From Gemmatimonadales bacterium (GTDB lineage Bacteria > Gemmatimonadota > Gemmatimonadetes > Palauibacterales > Palauibacteraceae): DNA of 64,000 bases. The position numbers and the translations under genes are program-made. Numbering within the stretch: position 1 is the stretch's first letter; every line of letters starts with the position of its first letter. This document shows, piece after piece, positions 1-8,994 of the stretch. The notes below the pieces were generated by a model that saw only the letters and a list, made by a program, of their open reading frames with translations, searched no databases and was not told the DNA's origin. The stretch spans positions 1-64,000 of the forward strand of contig DAOVWI010000001.1 of the NCBI GenBank assembly GCA_030636765.1, in the 5' to 3' direction.

Positions 1-2035
1 GCTCTCCGGCGACCGGGATGAGGCCCCGGCCGTCCTTGCCCGTGCTCTCCGCCAGGAGCTGCTCCGCCCACAGGCCGAAGGAGCTCAGGGAGGCGGAGGC
101 GAGGAAGGTCACCTTGTCCCGGCCGCCACGCGCCAGCATCGCCAACGCGGCTCCGAGGCGGGCGCCCGGGTTCCGCGGCGCCGGGACGGAGGGGCCGCAG
201 AGCTTCCGCATCAGGCGGGCCCGCTCCAGCAGCTCACCCACCGGAACGCCGGCCAGGGCCATCGGGACCAGCCCGAAGTAGGAGAGCACGGAGTAACGCC
301 CGCCGATGTCGGGCGGATTCTCGAAGCAGGCCCGAAAGCCGTGCTCCTTCGCCTCCTCGGCCAGCGGGGTTCCGGGATCGGTGATCGCCACGAAATGGCT
401 TCCCGGTTCTCCGTCGACCTCGTCCTTCACCCGCTCCCAGAAGTAGCGGTAGAAGCTCATCGTCTCCTGGGTCGTGCCGGACTTGCTCGCGACGAGGAAG
501 AGAGCGGACGCGAGCTCCGCCGTACCCTCGATGGCGCGGACGGCCTCCGGATCCGTGCTGTCTAGGACCAGCAGCTTCGGCCAGCCCTCCCGCGCCCCGA
601 AGGTCTGCCGGGCCACCTCGGCCGACAGACTGCTCCCGCCCATGCCCAGAAGCACCACGTGCCGAATGCCGTCGTCGCGGGCGGACGCCGCGAAATCGGC
701 TATCCGGGAGGCGCGCTCCGAGAAAGCATGCGCGGCGTCCAGCCATCCGAGCCGGTCGCGGATCGCCCGGGCGTCGGCCGGATCCCACGCGTTCCAGATC
801 GACGCGTCGCGCGCGTACATCCGTCGTCCGAACTGCGCGTCATCCAGCGCCGTCAGGGCCGCTTCCACCCCGCCCGCCGCTCCGCCGAGCTCCATCGCCA
901 CCTCCGCGGCGATCTCGGCCAGCGACTCGCGCATTCGGTCGGCGATCGTCTCCATGAGCTGGTCGAACGGGTCGATGAACTTCTGGACGCCTTCGTTCTC
1001 CAGCTGCCAGGTGACGCGCTCGAAGTCGATGCCGACCTCCGCCAGCTCGGCGAGGATGCGCTCTGCCTCCTCAAGATCCGCGGTCACGGTCGTCGCGACG
1101 TGTCCGTGGTCGGCGAAGGCATCGATGGTCGCGTCGGGCAGCGTGTTCACGGTGTCCGGGCCGATCAGCGGCTCCACGTACCTGATGTCGTCGTAGAGCG
1201 GGTTCTTGGTGCTCGTCGACGCCCACAGCATGCGCTGCGGCCGCGCCCCGTTCTCGGCCAGCGTCCGCCATCGCTCGCCGGCGGTGAGCTCCAGGAACCT
1301 TTGGTAGGCGAGCTTCGCGTTGGCGACCGCCGCTCCTCCCAGAAGCCTCTCGGGGCGTGGCTCCCGCTCGCCGCCCGGGGAGATGCGCTGGCCGAGCAGA
1401 CGGTCCGTCAGGACATCGATCCGGCTGAGGAAGAAGCTCGCCACCGAGGCCACCGCGTCCAGCGGCCGCCCGTCCCCCAGCCGGCGCTCCAGCGCACGCA
1501 TGTAGGCGAGCGCGACCGCCTCGTAGCTGTCGATCGAAAAGAGAAGGGTGACGTTGATGTTGACGCCTTCGTACAGGCACGCCTCGATGGCTGGGACCGC
1601 GGCGGCGGTTCCCGGGATCTTGATGAAGACGTTCGGCCGGTCCACTCGGGCGTTGAGGCGGCATGCCTCCTCGATCGTGGCGTCGACGTCGTGGGCCAGG
1701 TACGGAGAGACCTCCAGGCTGACGTAACCGTCCACGCCCTCGGACTCGTCCCACACGGGCCGGAGCACATCGCAGGCGCCCTGGATGTCCGTGACCGCGA
1801 GCTCCTCGTAGATGGCACCGACGCCCAGTCCCTCGCGCACGAGCAGGCCGATCTGTTCGTCGTAGTCGTGGCCGCTCGATATCGCCTTATTGAAGATGGC
1901 CGGGTTCGAGGTCACGCCGCGGAGCCCCTCCTCCCGGACGCGCCGCTCCAGCTCTCCGCTCTGGATCATCCCGCGCGTCAGGTTGTCGAGCCAGTAGCTC
2001 TGACCGTGCTCCAGGAGTACGTGAAGTGGGTTCAT
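1..2035 (-). CDS. tal-pgi: Bifunctional transaldolase / glucose-6-phosphate isomerase (partial, C-terminus beyond window)
   Basis: Reading the minus strand from the ATG at 2035 gives an open frame of 678 codons that leaves the window at base 1. The first ~370 residues are transaldolase (TSNPAIF near residue 43; FIKIPGT near 137 with the Schiff-base lysine). The rest is phosphoglucose isomerase: a sugar-isomerase fold with [13 protein letters not shown], then [13 protein letters not shown] and [11 protein letters not shown]. Such fusions are usually about 900-950 residues, so the missing part is the PGI C-terminus. The enzyme would link the non-oxidative pentose phosphate pathway (sedoheptulose-7-P + glyceraldehyde-3-P to erythrose-4-P + fructose-6-P) with the conversion of fructose-6-P to glucose-6-P. 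Its ATG overlaps the rpiB stop by 4 bases, so it is the distal gene of a translationally coupled sugar-phosphate operon. Confidence 0.95.
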   Translation of the reverse strand, partial: MNPLHVLLEHGQSYWLDNLTRGMIQSGELERRVREEGLRGVTSNPAIFNKAISSGHDYDEQIGLLVREGLGVGAIYEELAVTDIQGACDVLRPVWDESEGVDGYVSLEVSPYLAHDVDATIEEACRLNARVDRPNVFIKIPGTAAAVPAIEACLYEGVNINVTLLFSIDSYEAVALAYMRALERRLGDGRPLDAVASVASFFLSRIDVLTDRLLGQRISPGGEREPRPERLLGGAAVANAKLAYQRFLELTAGERWRTLAENGARPQRMLWASTSTKNPLYDDIRYVEPLIGPDTVNTLPDATIDAFADHGHVATTVTADLEEAERILAELAEVGIDFERVTWQLENEGVQKFIDPFDQLMETIADRMRESLAEIAAEVAMELGGAAGGVEAALTALDDAQFGRRMYARDASIWNAWDPADARAIRDRLGWLDAAHAFSERASRIADFAASARDDGIRHVVLLGMGGSSLSAEVARQTFGAREGWPKLLVLDSTDPEAVRAIEGTAELASALFLVASKSGTTQETMSFYRYFWERVKDEVDGEPGSHFVAITDPGTPLAEEAKEHGFRACFENPPDIGGRYSVLSYFGLVPMALAGVPVGELLERARLMRKLCGPSVPAPRNPGARLGAALAMLARGGRDKVTFLASASLSSFGLWAEQLLAESTGKDGRGLIPVAGE

Positions 2036-2484
2036 CTCTGCCATTGCTTTTCCAGGTCCAGCACCTTGTTCAGCCTGCGCAGGTGTCGCCCGCCCGCCGA
2101 GAAGCTCGCCCCGAGGAAAGAACGCACGATCTCGCGCGCCAGTTCGATTCCGATCACCCGCTCGCCGATGCAGAGCACGTTCATGTCGTCGTGCTCGACG
2201 CCCTGGTGGGCCGAGTACGTGTCGTGGCAGACTCCGGCTCTCACGCCCGGGACCTTGTTCGCGGCCACCGAGACGCCGACGGCGCTGCCGCAGATCAGCA
2301 GGCCCCGCTCTGCGGTGCCCTCGCGTACGGCCAGGGCGACCTTCTCCGCATAGTCCGGGTAGTCGGCGGGCTCGTGGCTGTAAGTGCCGAGATCGATGAC
2401 CTCGTGCCCCTCCTCGCGAATCATCTCCAGAAGCGCACCCTTGTAGCTGAAGCCGGCGTGGTCGGAACCGATCGCGACGCGCAT
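2032..2484 (-). CDS. rpiB: Ribose-5-phosphate isomerase B
   Basis: This 150-residue protein begins [12 protein letters not shown], the RpiB/LacAB signature. [21 protein letters not shown] carries the catalytic cysteine, and HDTYSAHQG carries the phosphate-side histidine region. It interconverts ribose-5-phosphate and ribulose-5-phosphate in the cytosol, feeding transketolase. The start at 2484 forms an ATGA overlap with the transketolase stop, and its own stop overlaps the tal-pgi start in the same way. A longer in-frame extension is possible, but it would run inside tkt and has no family similarity. Confidence 0.95.
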   Translation of the reverse strand: MRVAIGSDHAGFSYKGALLEMIREEGHEVIDLGTYSHEPADYPDYAEKVALAVREGTAERGLLICGSAVGVSVAANKVPGVRAGVCHDTYSAHQGVEHDDMNVLCIGERVIGIELAREIVRSFLGASFSAGGRHLRRLNKVLDLEKQWQR

Positions 2485-4538
2485 CAGCCCAGCAGCCGGC
2501 GGGCACGATCGACGACGTTGGCGACCGTGAATCCGAAGTGCTCGAACAGCTCGGCCGCCGGCGCGCTCGCCCCGAACCGGTCGATCCCGACCACATCGCC
2601 TCGCTCTCCCACCCACTCCAGCCACCCCTGGGTCGCTCCCGCCTCGACGGCCAAACGGTGGGGAACGTCGGCCGGCAGCACCGAGTCCCGGTAGTGGGCG
2701 GGCTGCTCCCGGAAGAGGTCCCAGCTCGGCAGGCTCACCACTCGCGCGTCGATATCGTCCTTCGCCAGCGCCTCTCCCGCGTCGAGGGCCAGCGGCACCT
2801 CCGATCCGGTGGAGATGAGGATGAGGTCCGCTCGCTCGCCCCGTTCGGCCCTGAGCACGTAGGCTCCCCTCCGTAGGCCCTCCGCGCCGGCCAGCTCCGA
2901 GCGGTCCAGCACCGGGAGCTTCTGGCGTGAGAGGACGAGCATCGTGGGCCCATCATCCCGCTCCATCGCCACCCGCCACGCATACGCGGCCTCGTTCGCG
3001 TCGGCCGGCCGGATAAGCCGGAGGTTCGGCATGGCCCGGAGCGACGCGAGGTGCTCGATCGGCTGGTGCGTGGGGCCGTCCTCCCCGAGCCCGATCGAGT
3101 CGTGAGTCATCACGTATATGACCGGCAGGCCCATCATGGAGGCGAGCCGGATCGCCGGCCGTGCGTAATCGGTGAAGATGAAGAACGTCGCGGCGTACGG
3201 CCGGACGCCCCCGTGGAGCGCCATGCCCGAGCAGGCGGCCACCATCGCGTGCTCCCGGACGCCCCAGTGGAGGTTCCGCTCCCCCAGGCTCCCGGCCAGA
3301 AGATCGCCGGAGCCGGCAATGAGCGTGTTCGTCGAGCCCGCCAGGTCGGCGCTGCCGCCGATCAGCCACGGCACCCGATCGGCGAAGCCGTTGAGGACCT
3401 TGCCCGACGCCGCGCGGGTGGCGATCGGGCCGTCGTCCACCGCGAAGTCGGGGATTCCGGCGTCCCACCCGGCCGGAAGAGCCCTGGAGAGAGCTTGCTC
3501 GAAACCCTCGGCCGCCTCCGGGTGCGCCTCCGAGTACGCCGCGAGGCGCTCGTTCCACTCGCGCTCGAGCGTGGCGCCGCGCGCCGCGGCCTCGCCCATG
3601 TGCTCGGCCACCCGGCGCGGGACGAGGAATCTGGCCTGCTCGGGCCAACCGTACGCCCGTTTGGTGAGCCGGATCTCTTCGTCACCGAGGGGCGAACCGT
3701 GCGCAGCGGCCGTGTCCTGCTTGTTTGGAGCGCCGAACCCGATGTGCGAGCGAAGCACGATGAGCGAGGGACGCGAGGTCTTGGCCCGAGCCTCCGCCAG
3801 GGCCCCGTCGATCGCCTCCAGATCGTTGGCGCGGTCGCCAACGTTCCGCACGTGCCAGCCGTATCCCTCGAAACGACGCTCCACGTCGTCCGAGAGTGCG
3901 AGGTGCGTGCCTCCCTCGATCGTGATCCGGTTGTCGTCGTAGATCCAGATCAGCTTGCCGAGGCGGAGGTGTCCGGCGAGCGAGGCGGCCTCGTGCGAGG
4001 CCCCTTCCATGAGGTCCCCGTCACTGCAGATCGCGTACGTGTGGTGGTCGACGATGTCGTGGCCCGGCCGGTTGAACACGGCCGCCAGATGCGCTTCGGC
4101 GATCGCCATCCCGACCGAGTTCATCAGGCCCTGGCCGAGGGGTCCGGTGGTCGTCTCCACGCCGGGAGTGTGGAAGTTCTCGGGGTGGCCGGGCGTCTTG
4201 CTCCCCCACTGCCGAAAGGCCCGGATGTCGTCCAGCGACAGGTCGAACCCGGTCAGATGAAGCATGGCGTACAGGAGCATCGATGCGTGGCCGGCCGAGA
4301 GCACGAAACGGTCCCTGTTGAACCACTTCGGGTTGCCCGGGTTGTAGCGCATGTGGCGGATCCACAGGACGTAGGCTAGGGGAGCCAGCGCCATCGGCGC
4401 GCCGGGATGGCCCGAGTTGGCGCGCTGCACCGCGTCGATCGCCAGCGTGCGGATCGTGTTGATCGAGAGATCCTCGATCGCGACGCTCGCGAGGCCAGTC
4501 TCGCCGGCCGGCCCTTCGAGCACCTCCCGGTGCGTCAT
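2484..4538 (-). CDS. tkt: Transketolase
   Basis: The protein has 684 residues, close to the usual ~670. It transfers two-carbon ketol units between pentose phosphates using thiamine diphosphate and a divalent metal. Visible motifs are [11 protein letters not shown] near the N-terminus, the ThDP motif from [18 protein letters not shown] to [49 protein letters not shown] and [20 protein letters not shown] of the pyrimidine domain. I chose the ATG at 4538 because it forms a 4-base overlap with the upstream gene. The in-frame sequence further upstream is arginine-rich and unlike transketolase. It is the second gene of the minus-strand operon, next to rpiB and tal-pgi, which act on its substrates. 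Confidence 0.97.
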   Translation of the reverse strand: MTHREVLEGPAGETGLASVAIEDLSINTIRTLAIDAVQRANSGHPGAPMALAPLAYVLWIRHMRYNPGNPKWFNRDRFVLSAGHASMLLYAMLHLTGFDLSLDDIRAFRQWGSKTPGHPENFHTPGVETTTGPLGQGLMNSVGMAIAEAHLAAVFNRPGHDIVDHHTYAICSDGDLMEGASHEAASLAGHLRLGKLIWIYDDNRITIEGGTHLALSDDVERRFEGYGWHVRNVGDRANDLEAIDGALAEARAKTSRPSLIVLRSHIGFGAPNKQDTAAAHGSPLGDEEIRLTKRAYGWPEQARFLVPRRVAEHMGEAAARGATLEREWNERLAAYSEAHPEAAEGFEQALSRALPAGWDAGIPDFAVDDGPIATRAASGKVLNGFADRVPWLIGGSADLAGSTNTLIAGSGDLLAGSLGERNLHWGVREHAMVAACSGMALHGGVRPYAATFFIFTDYARPAIRLASMMGLPVIYVMTHDSIGLGEDGPTHQPIEHLASLRAMPNLRLIRPADANEAAYAWRVAMERDDGPTMLVLSRQKLPVLDRSELAGAEGLRRGAYVLRAERGERADLILISTGSEVPLALDAGEALAKDDIDARVVSLPSWDLFREQPAHYRDSVLPADVPHRLAVEAGATQGWLEWVGERGDVVGIDRFGASAPAAELFEHFGFTVANVVDRARRLLG

Positions 4539-5014
4539 TCCTTCTCGCTCAGCATCCCGGCCACGATGCGGTTGGTGGCATCCAGGGTCGCGGTGGCCGC
4601 GGTCTTCACGAGGTCGCCCGTCGCCGGGACCGCGCCGACCACCTGGATGGAGGGCTCTTCGAGGGTCCTCACGCACACCAGCACGATCCGCGTGTCGAAC
4701 GCCGGGACGATCTTGATGCCGACGAGCTTGAAGTAGTCTGTGCGGCCCGTGGCCTCGGCGATCGCGTCGAGCGTGGCCTGGACGGCGAGCCTGGCCTCGA
4801 GCAACTCCGCGGCTACGCCGCTTGCCTCGACGGTGAAGAGCTGCTCCGACTCCTTCTCCGGGTCGGAGGATGGGAGAGCGAGCGTAACCTTGACGTCAGC
4901 GTGAGATCCCCGAGCCCGCCTCGTCTCTGCGGAAACGAACCTGAGCCGCGGCGCCGGGGTGGAAGCTTCTTTTGGATCCGTCATGGGGTCATGTGTCGGT
5001 GTCTCATTCCTCAT
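4535..5014 (-). CDS. Conserved hypothetical protein at head of pentose phosphate operon
   Basis: A protein of about 159 residues if it starts at the ATG at 5014, or 149 from the ATG at 4984; neither has a strong Shine-Dalgarno sequence. The first 35 residues are polar and probably disordered. The rest looks like one alpha/beta domain ([60 protein letters not shown]). The pattern, with an alanine-rich helix after a strand and a closing 'ATLDATNRI' helix, recalls the LeuA-type regulatory domain, but the resemblance is weak. It has no catalytic motif, signal peptide or membrane segment. Its stop overlaps the tkt start by 4 bases, so it is co-translated with tkt, rpiB and tal-pgi. Function unknown; a regulatory or assembly role would be a guess from context only. 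Confidence 0.7.
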   Translation of the reverse strand: MRNETPTHDPMTDPKEASTPAPRLRFVSAETRRARGSHADVKVTLALPSSDPEKESEQLFTVEASGVAAELLEARLAVQATLDAIAEATGRTDYFKLVGIKIVPAFDTRIVLVCVRTLEEPSIQVVGAVPATGDLVKTAATATLDATNRIVAGMLSEKE

Positions 5015-5132
5015 CGAGCCCGGTCGATCGGCCGCCGCCGACAGCCGCTCGTGACGCGGGTGCGATATTGTATGATGTCGACAACCGGGCCGGAAGTGGT
5101 CTAGCTTGCAGGATGCTCCGGAGCACTGACGC
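5015..5132. promoter_or_regulatory. Divergent promoter region between sugar-phosphate operon and rsmE
   Basis: These 118 bases separate genes that point away from each other, so at least two promoters should lie here. The only AT-rich island is at 5066-5076. On the plus strand it contains TATGAT (5071-5076), a good -10 hexamer. On the minus strand it contains TACAAT (5072-5067). Neither has a convincing -35 at 17 bases, so only the -10 boxes are supported. Confidence 0.4.
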
Positions 5133-5879
5133 TTGAGCGTTCTGACCCTCCACGCGGAGGCGATGGACGGGGCTGGCCCTGGCGCCCTCGTCGTCCTGAA
5201 TGGGGAAGGGGTTCGCCACGTCCGGGCCGTACGGCTTCGTCCGGGCTCGCTGGTCCGAATCACCGACGGCAGGGGCGGGATGTGGCGGGCCCGGCTCGAG
5301 TCGGTGGGCAGAGAGGGAGTCCGCTGTGTGTTGCTCGAGCGGGCGGCGGCCGCCGCGGTTCTGGATCTGGAACTGGCGTTCGGCGTGGCGGCCAGGGGGC
5401 GAACGCTCTGGCTGGTCGAAAAGGCCGTCGAGCTGGGCGTGGCGGCGCTCCAGCCCGTCGATCTGGCTCGCTCCGTTTCGGTGGCCGATGCCGCGCGGTC
5501 GCCGGCGTTCTGGCGCAAGGCGGAGCGACGGGCCGCCGCTGCCCTCACCCAAAGCGGAGGAGCCAACCTGCCCGAGCTGCTGCCCACGTGCATGCTGGAG
5601 GAGTACCTCCATCGGACGGAGAGGGAGCCTGGCGAGTACCGCGTCGCGCTGGAGCGGGATGCCGGTGTGCCGCTGCTCGATGTGCTCACGGAGTGGAACG
5701 GTCGAGGGCGCATCCGGCTGCTGGTCGGACCCGAGGGAGGGATCACGGCGGAGGAGCGGGAGGCATGCGGCGAGGCCGGCTTCCGTTTCGCGTCGCTGGG
5801 CGACAGGACGCTTCGCTTCGAGACGGCGGCGGTGGCGGCCGTCTCGGCCGTCAGCCTGATCGTGCACGCCGGGGGCTGA
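5133..5879 (+). CDS. rsmE: 16S rRNA (uracil1498-N3)-methyltransferase RsmE
   Basis: A 248-residue SPOUT-class methyltransferase. The N-terminal PUA-like part contains HHxR-like 'GVRHVRAVRLRPGSLVRITDG'. The C-terminal knot domain has LLVGPEGGITAEE and the loop LGDRTLRFETAAVAAVS, the SAM-binding trefoil signature of RsmE. It methylates U1498 of 16S rRNA in the assembled 30S subunit. The start is a TTG at 5133; no better ATG fits the conserved N-terminus. It opens the long plus-strand run and is followed by the HIT gene after about 70 bases. Confidence 0.92.
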   Translation: MSVLTLHAEAMDGAGPGALVVLNGEGVRHVRAVRLRPGSLVRITDGRGGMWRARLESVGREGVRCVLLERAAAAAVLDLELAFGVAARGRTLWLVEKAVELGVAALQPVDLARSVSVADAARSPAFWRKAERRAAAALTQSGGANLPELLPTCMLEEYLHRTEREPGEYRVALERDAGVPLLDVLTEWNGRGRIRLLVGPEGGITAEEREACGEAGFRFASLGDRTLRFETAAVAAVSAVSLIVHAGG

Positions 5880-5947
5880 CGCATCGGACCTGCCGGGATC
5901 TGATGCTTGCGCACGCCGGGCGCTGACGTTTGATAGAGGGGGAGCCA

Positions 5948-6286
5948 GTGGACTGCCTGTTCTGCAGGATCGTGAGCGGAAAGGTGCCGGCCGATCTCAT
6001 CGCCGAGGGCGATCGCTGGATCGCCTTTCGCGACATCAACCCGCAGGCGCCGACGCACGTGCTGATCGTGCCCCGGGAGCACGTGGAGAGCCTCTCGAGC
6101 CTGGATGAGTCGAGGGCGGGGCTCGGGGGAGAGCTCCTGCGGGCCGCCGCGGCCGTGGCCCGCATGGACGGGTTGGAGGACGGCTACCGAGTGGTCGCCA
6201 ACACCGGAGCGGACGGCGGCCAGAGCGTTCCGCACCTGCATCTGCACGTTCTCGGCGGTCGCCCCATGCGCTGGCCACCGGGGTGA
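5948..6286 (+). CDS. HIT family protein (Hint-type nucleotide phosphoramidase/hydrolase)
   Basis: A 112-residue histidine-triad protein. It begins MDCLFCRIVSG, the typical zinc-side start of bacterial Hint proteins, and ends with the triad VPHLHLHVLGGRPMRWPPG. Members hydrolyse AMP-lysine-type phosphoramidates and other nucleotide conjugates. I prefer the GTG at 5948 to a TTG 18 bases upstream because a purine-rich Shine-Dalgarno (GAGGGGGA, about 5936-5943) sits just before it and homologues start with MDCIFC. It is followed closely by mutS2. Confidence 0.92.
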   Translation: MDCLFCRIVSGKVPADLIAEGDRWIAFRDINPQAPTHVLIVPREHVESLSSLDESRAGLGGELLRAAAAVARMDGLEDGYRVVANTGADGGQSVPHLHLHVLGGRPMRWPPG

Positions 6287-6329
6287 TGTGACCGCCGTAC
6301 CCGCCGGCATGGCCCCCGCGGAGACCGGC

Positions 6330-8762
6330 ATGAGCCCGGAAAGCCCCCACGATCACGCCCTCAGGCTGATCGAGTTCCCCCGGATCCTCGAGCTCGTAGC
6401 GCGCCTGGCCACCAGCCCGCTCGGCGCGGAGTGGGTGAGGGCCCTTCGCCCGCACCTCGAGCGCGAGGCAGCGACCAGGGCGCTCGCGGCGACCGACGAC
6501 ATGGTCACCTTCCTCCTTCGAACGCCAGACTGGGCTCCGCCTCCCGTTCCCGATGTGCGAGCCGCGCTGGGCCGTCTGGAGATCGATGGGTCGGTGCTGG
6601 ACGAAGAGGCGCTGGCCGGCATCGCCACCCTGCTGCGCTCCTCCCGCCGGGCCAGAGGCGAGATCCGGAGGCGCTCGGAGGCGTTCGGCTACGTCGGCGA
6701 GCTGGCGGACGGGCTCGTGAAGAGGACCGACGTGGAGGAGCGGCTTGATCGCTCCCTGGACAGCGCCGGGGAGGTGGCGGACGGGGCCTCTCCGGCCCTC
6801 GCGAGGCTGCGGCGGCAGATGCGCTCCGAGCGGAGCACGCTGGTCGCACGGCTCGAGCGCTTCGCCGGGGCGCTACCCGAGCGCTTCGGGGTGGCGGACG
6901 CCTCGATCACGATACGCTCCGGCAGATACTGCGTACCGATCCGCCGTGAAGGTCGGTCGCACGTGGGTGGTCTCGTGCACGACGAATCCGCCAGCAGTCG
7001 GACGCTCTTCGTCGAGCCGCCCCTTGCCATCGAGCCGATGAACCGGGTTCGGGAGCTGGAGCTTTCCGAGCGCCGTGAGGTGCGCCGAATTCTGAGCGAA
7101 CTCACCGAGCTTCTGCGTCCGCTTGTGGATGCGTTGAGAGGGTGCTTGAAAGCTCTCACGGAGATCGACGCCCTGTTCGCCAGGGCGACGTACGCGCTTG
7201 CGCACGGCGGGACGCGGCCCGAGCTCGGTGCGGATGGCGATCGCGGTATCTACCGCATCAGAGGGGGCTACCACCCGATCCTCCTGGCGGTGGACGAGCG
7301 TGCGGTTCCGTTCGATCTGGAGCTTGCCCTGCCGGAGACGGTGGTTCTCGTCAGCGGGCCGAATGCCGGCGGAAAGACGGTGCTCCTGAAGGCGATCGGG
7401 CTGGTGTCGGCGATGGCACAGAGCGGCATCGTCCCGCCCGTCGGGGAGGGAACCGCTCTGCCGACCTTTCGCAGCTTCTTCGCGATCATCGGGGACGAGC
7501 AGTCCATCGATGCGTCTCTCTCGACGTTCAGCGCTCAGATCGCGAACCTGCGCGAGATCGTGGAGAGAAGTGACCGTTCGTCGCTAGTGCTGATCGATGA
7601 GATCGGCGGCAACACGGATCCGGCAGAGGGTTCGGCGCTCGCCGCCGCCACGCTGCTTCGGCTGGCGGGCCAGGCGGCTCTTTCGGTGGTGACCACGCAC
7701 CTGGGAGATCTGAAGACGCTGGCAGGTGAGGACGAGAGGGTCGTGAACGCCTCGCTCCAGTTCGATCCCGGGACGCTTCGGCCCACCTACCGACTGGTTC
7801 GGGATCGGCCCGGCCGCAGCTACGCGCTCGAGATCTCCGAGAGGCTCGGGCTGCCCGACGACCTGCTTGCCGCCGCCCGTGGCCGGCTGTCGACCGGTAC
7901 GCGGGCGCTGGACGCAGTGCTCTCGGAGCTGGAGGTCCGGGAGGAGGAGCTTGGACGGCTCCGGGCCCGTCTGGATCTCGACCATCGGGAGCTGGAGAGG
8001 GTGCGCGAGGGGCTCGAGAAGGCGCTGGCGGAGGCGGAGCACCGGGAGACGGAGCTCGCGGATCGCGAGAGGGCGCTGGAGACCGACGGCCGCCGGCGGG
8101 CCGAGCGATACCTGCTGGATGCGAGGCGTGAGGTGGAGCAGGCGATCGAGCGGCTGGAGGCGCGTTACGGCGATGCCATGAGCACATCCGCCGGGGCGAC
8201 CGCCCGGGATCCGGCGACGATCGCCAAGGAGGCGCGCTCGACGGTGGAGCGGTCGCTCCAGGAGCTGCGCAGGGGGACGGCCGAGGCACGCCCGGTCGCG
8301 AAGGACGCCACGGAGGTGGGAGCCGGGGACTTCGTTCGTGTCGCCTCTCTCGGGAGGGGAGGCCGCGTGCTCGAGCTGCGGGGCGGCCGCGCGATCATAG
8401 ACGCCGGCGGCGTCAGGCTCACCGTCCCGGTGGAGGAGCTGGAGGCGGATGAGGAGCCTTCTCCGCCGCGGATGAGGGGGCATGGGACCCTCCGGATGCC
8501 CTTGCTGGAGGCCCGTCCGGAGGTGGACCTCCGGGGCTTGCGTGCCGACGAGGTCGAGGCGCTTCTCGTGCCGGCGATCGACGCGGCGATCCAGGCGGAT
8601 CTTCCCTCGCTGCGTATCATACATGGGAAGGGTACCGGGGCGCTGCGCGAGGTGGTTCGGGAGCTGCTCGCCGGAGATGGGCGGATCCCGAGCTTCAGGC
8701 TCGGCAGCCACGAGGAGGGCGGAAGCGGCGTCACGCTGGTCGAGCTGGTAAAGGGCACATGA
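6330..8762 (+). CDS. mutS2: Endonuclease MutS2
   Basis: An 810-residue MutS2. The N-terminal half holds the MutS core and lever helices. The ATPase has Walker A GPNAGGKTVLLK (near 342) and Walker B LVLIDEIGGNTDPAEG, followed by the TTHLGDLK switch. A coiled coil follows, and from about residue 730 a C-terminal Smr nuclease domain (VDLRGLRADEVEALL, IIHGKGTGALR). MutS2 suppresses homologous recombination and, in Bacillus, acts on collided ribosomes. The ATG at 6330 has GGAG seven bases upstream; a GTG at 6288 and ATG at 6309 are in-frame alternatives. The gene ends 8 bases before the inverted-repeat element at 8771. Confidence 0.95.
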   Translation: MSPESPHDHALRLIEFPRILELVARLATSPLGAEWVRALRPHLEREAATRALAATDDMVTFLLRTPDWAPPPVPDVRAALGRLEIDGSVLDEEALAGIATLLRSSRRARGEIRRRSEAFGYVGELADGLVKRTDVEERLDRSLDSAGEVADGASPALARLRRQMRSERSTLVARLERFAGALPERFGVADASITIRSGRYCVPIRREGRSHVGGLVHDESASSRTLFVEPPLAIEPMNRVRELELSERREVRRILSELTELLRPLVDALRGCLKALTEIDALFARATYALAHGGTRPELGADGDRGIYRIRGGYHPILLAVDERAVPFDLELALPETVVLVSGPNAGGKTVLLKAIGLVSAMAQSGIVPPVGEGTALPTFRSFFAIIGDEQSIDASLSTFSAQIANLREIVERSDRSSLVLIDEIGGNTDPAEGSALAAATLLRLAGQAALSVVTTHLGDLKTLAGEDERVVNASLQFDPGTLRPTYRLVRDRPGRSYALEISERLGLPDDLLAAARGRLSTGTRALDAVLSELEVREEELGRLRARLDLDHRELERVREGLEKALAEAEHRETELADRERALETDGRRRAERYLLDARREVEQAIERLEARYGDAMSTSAGATARDPATIAKEARSTVERSLQELRRGTAEARPVAKDATEVGAGDFVRVASLGRGGRVLELRGGRAIIDAGGVRLTVPVEELEADEEPSPPRMRGHGTLRMPLLEARPEVDLRGLRADEVEALLVPAIDAAIQADLPSLRIIHGKGTGALREVVRELLAGDGRIPSFRLGSHEEGGSGVTLVELVKGT

Positions 8763-8770
8763 AGGCTCAG

Positions 8771-8958
8771 CAGGTCGCTGAAAAACCCTGGTGGGTCGCG
8801 CGCATGGGTTACGGCGGCGTGGGGGCATCTCCTGCGTTATCGCTCCTCCCCGATACGCACGGTATCGCCTTCGTCGCGCCGCCTTGGATCTGCGGGGCAC
8901 CCGCCGCAGGTGGGTCCGGCGCTCATAACGCGACCCACCAGGGTTTTTCAGCGACCTG
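8771..8958. mobile_element. MITE-like inverted-repeat element, copy 1 (perfect 30-bp TIRs)
   Basis: A 188-base element lies between mutS2 and dnaG. Its ends, 8771-8800 and 8929-8958, are perfect 30-base inverted repeats (outer ends CAGGTCGCTGAAAAACCC and the complement). The core 8806-8892 holds nested palindromes (GGCGGCG with CGCCGCC; CGATAC with GTATCG). The core recurs at 37208-37294 with 4 differences in 87 bases. Left flank TCAG (8767-8770) and right flank TCAT (8959-8962) could be an eroded 4-base target duplication. No protein-coding capacity is credible. Each end reads as a GC-rich stem followed by five Ts, so the element could also terminate transcription in both directions. No transposase is present in the window; it would be moved in trans. 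Confidence 0.8.
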
Positions 8959-8994
8959 TCATGGGCAGCCGAGGTCGTTCGCGGCCGGGGTTCG

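Noticed and set aside
659..2353. Long plus-strand open frame opposite tal-pgi and rpiB
   Set aside because: The minus strand encodes well-conserved transaldolase, PGI and RpiB motifs; the plus frame is an antisense shadow.
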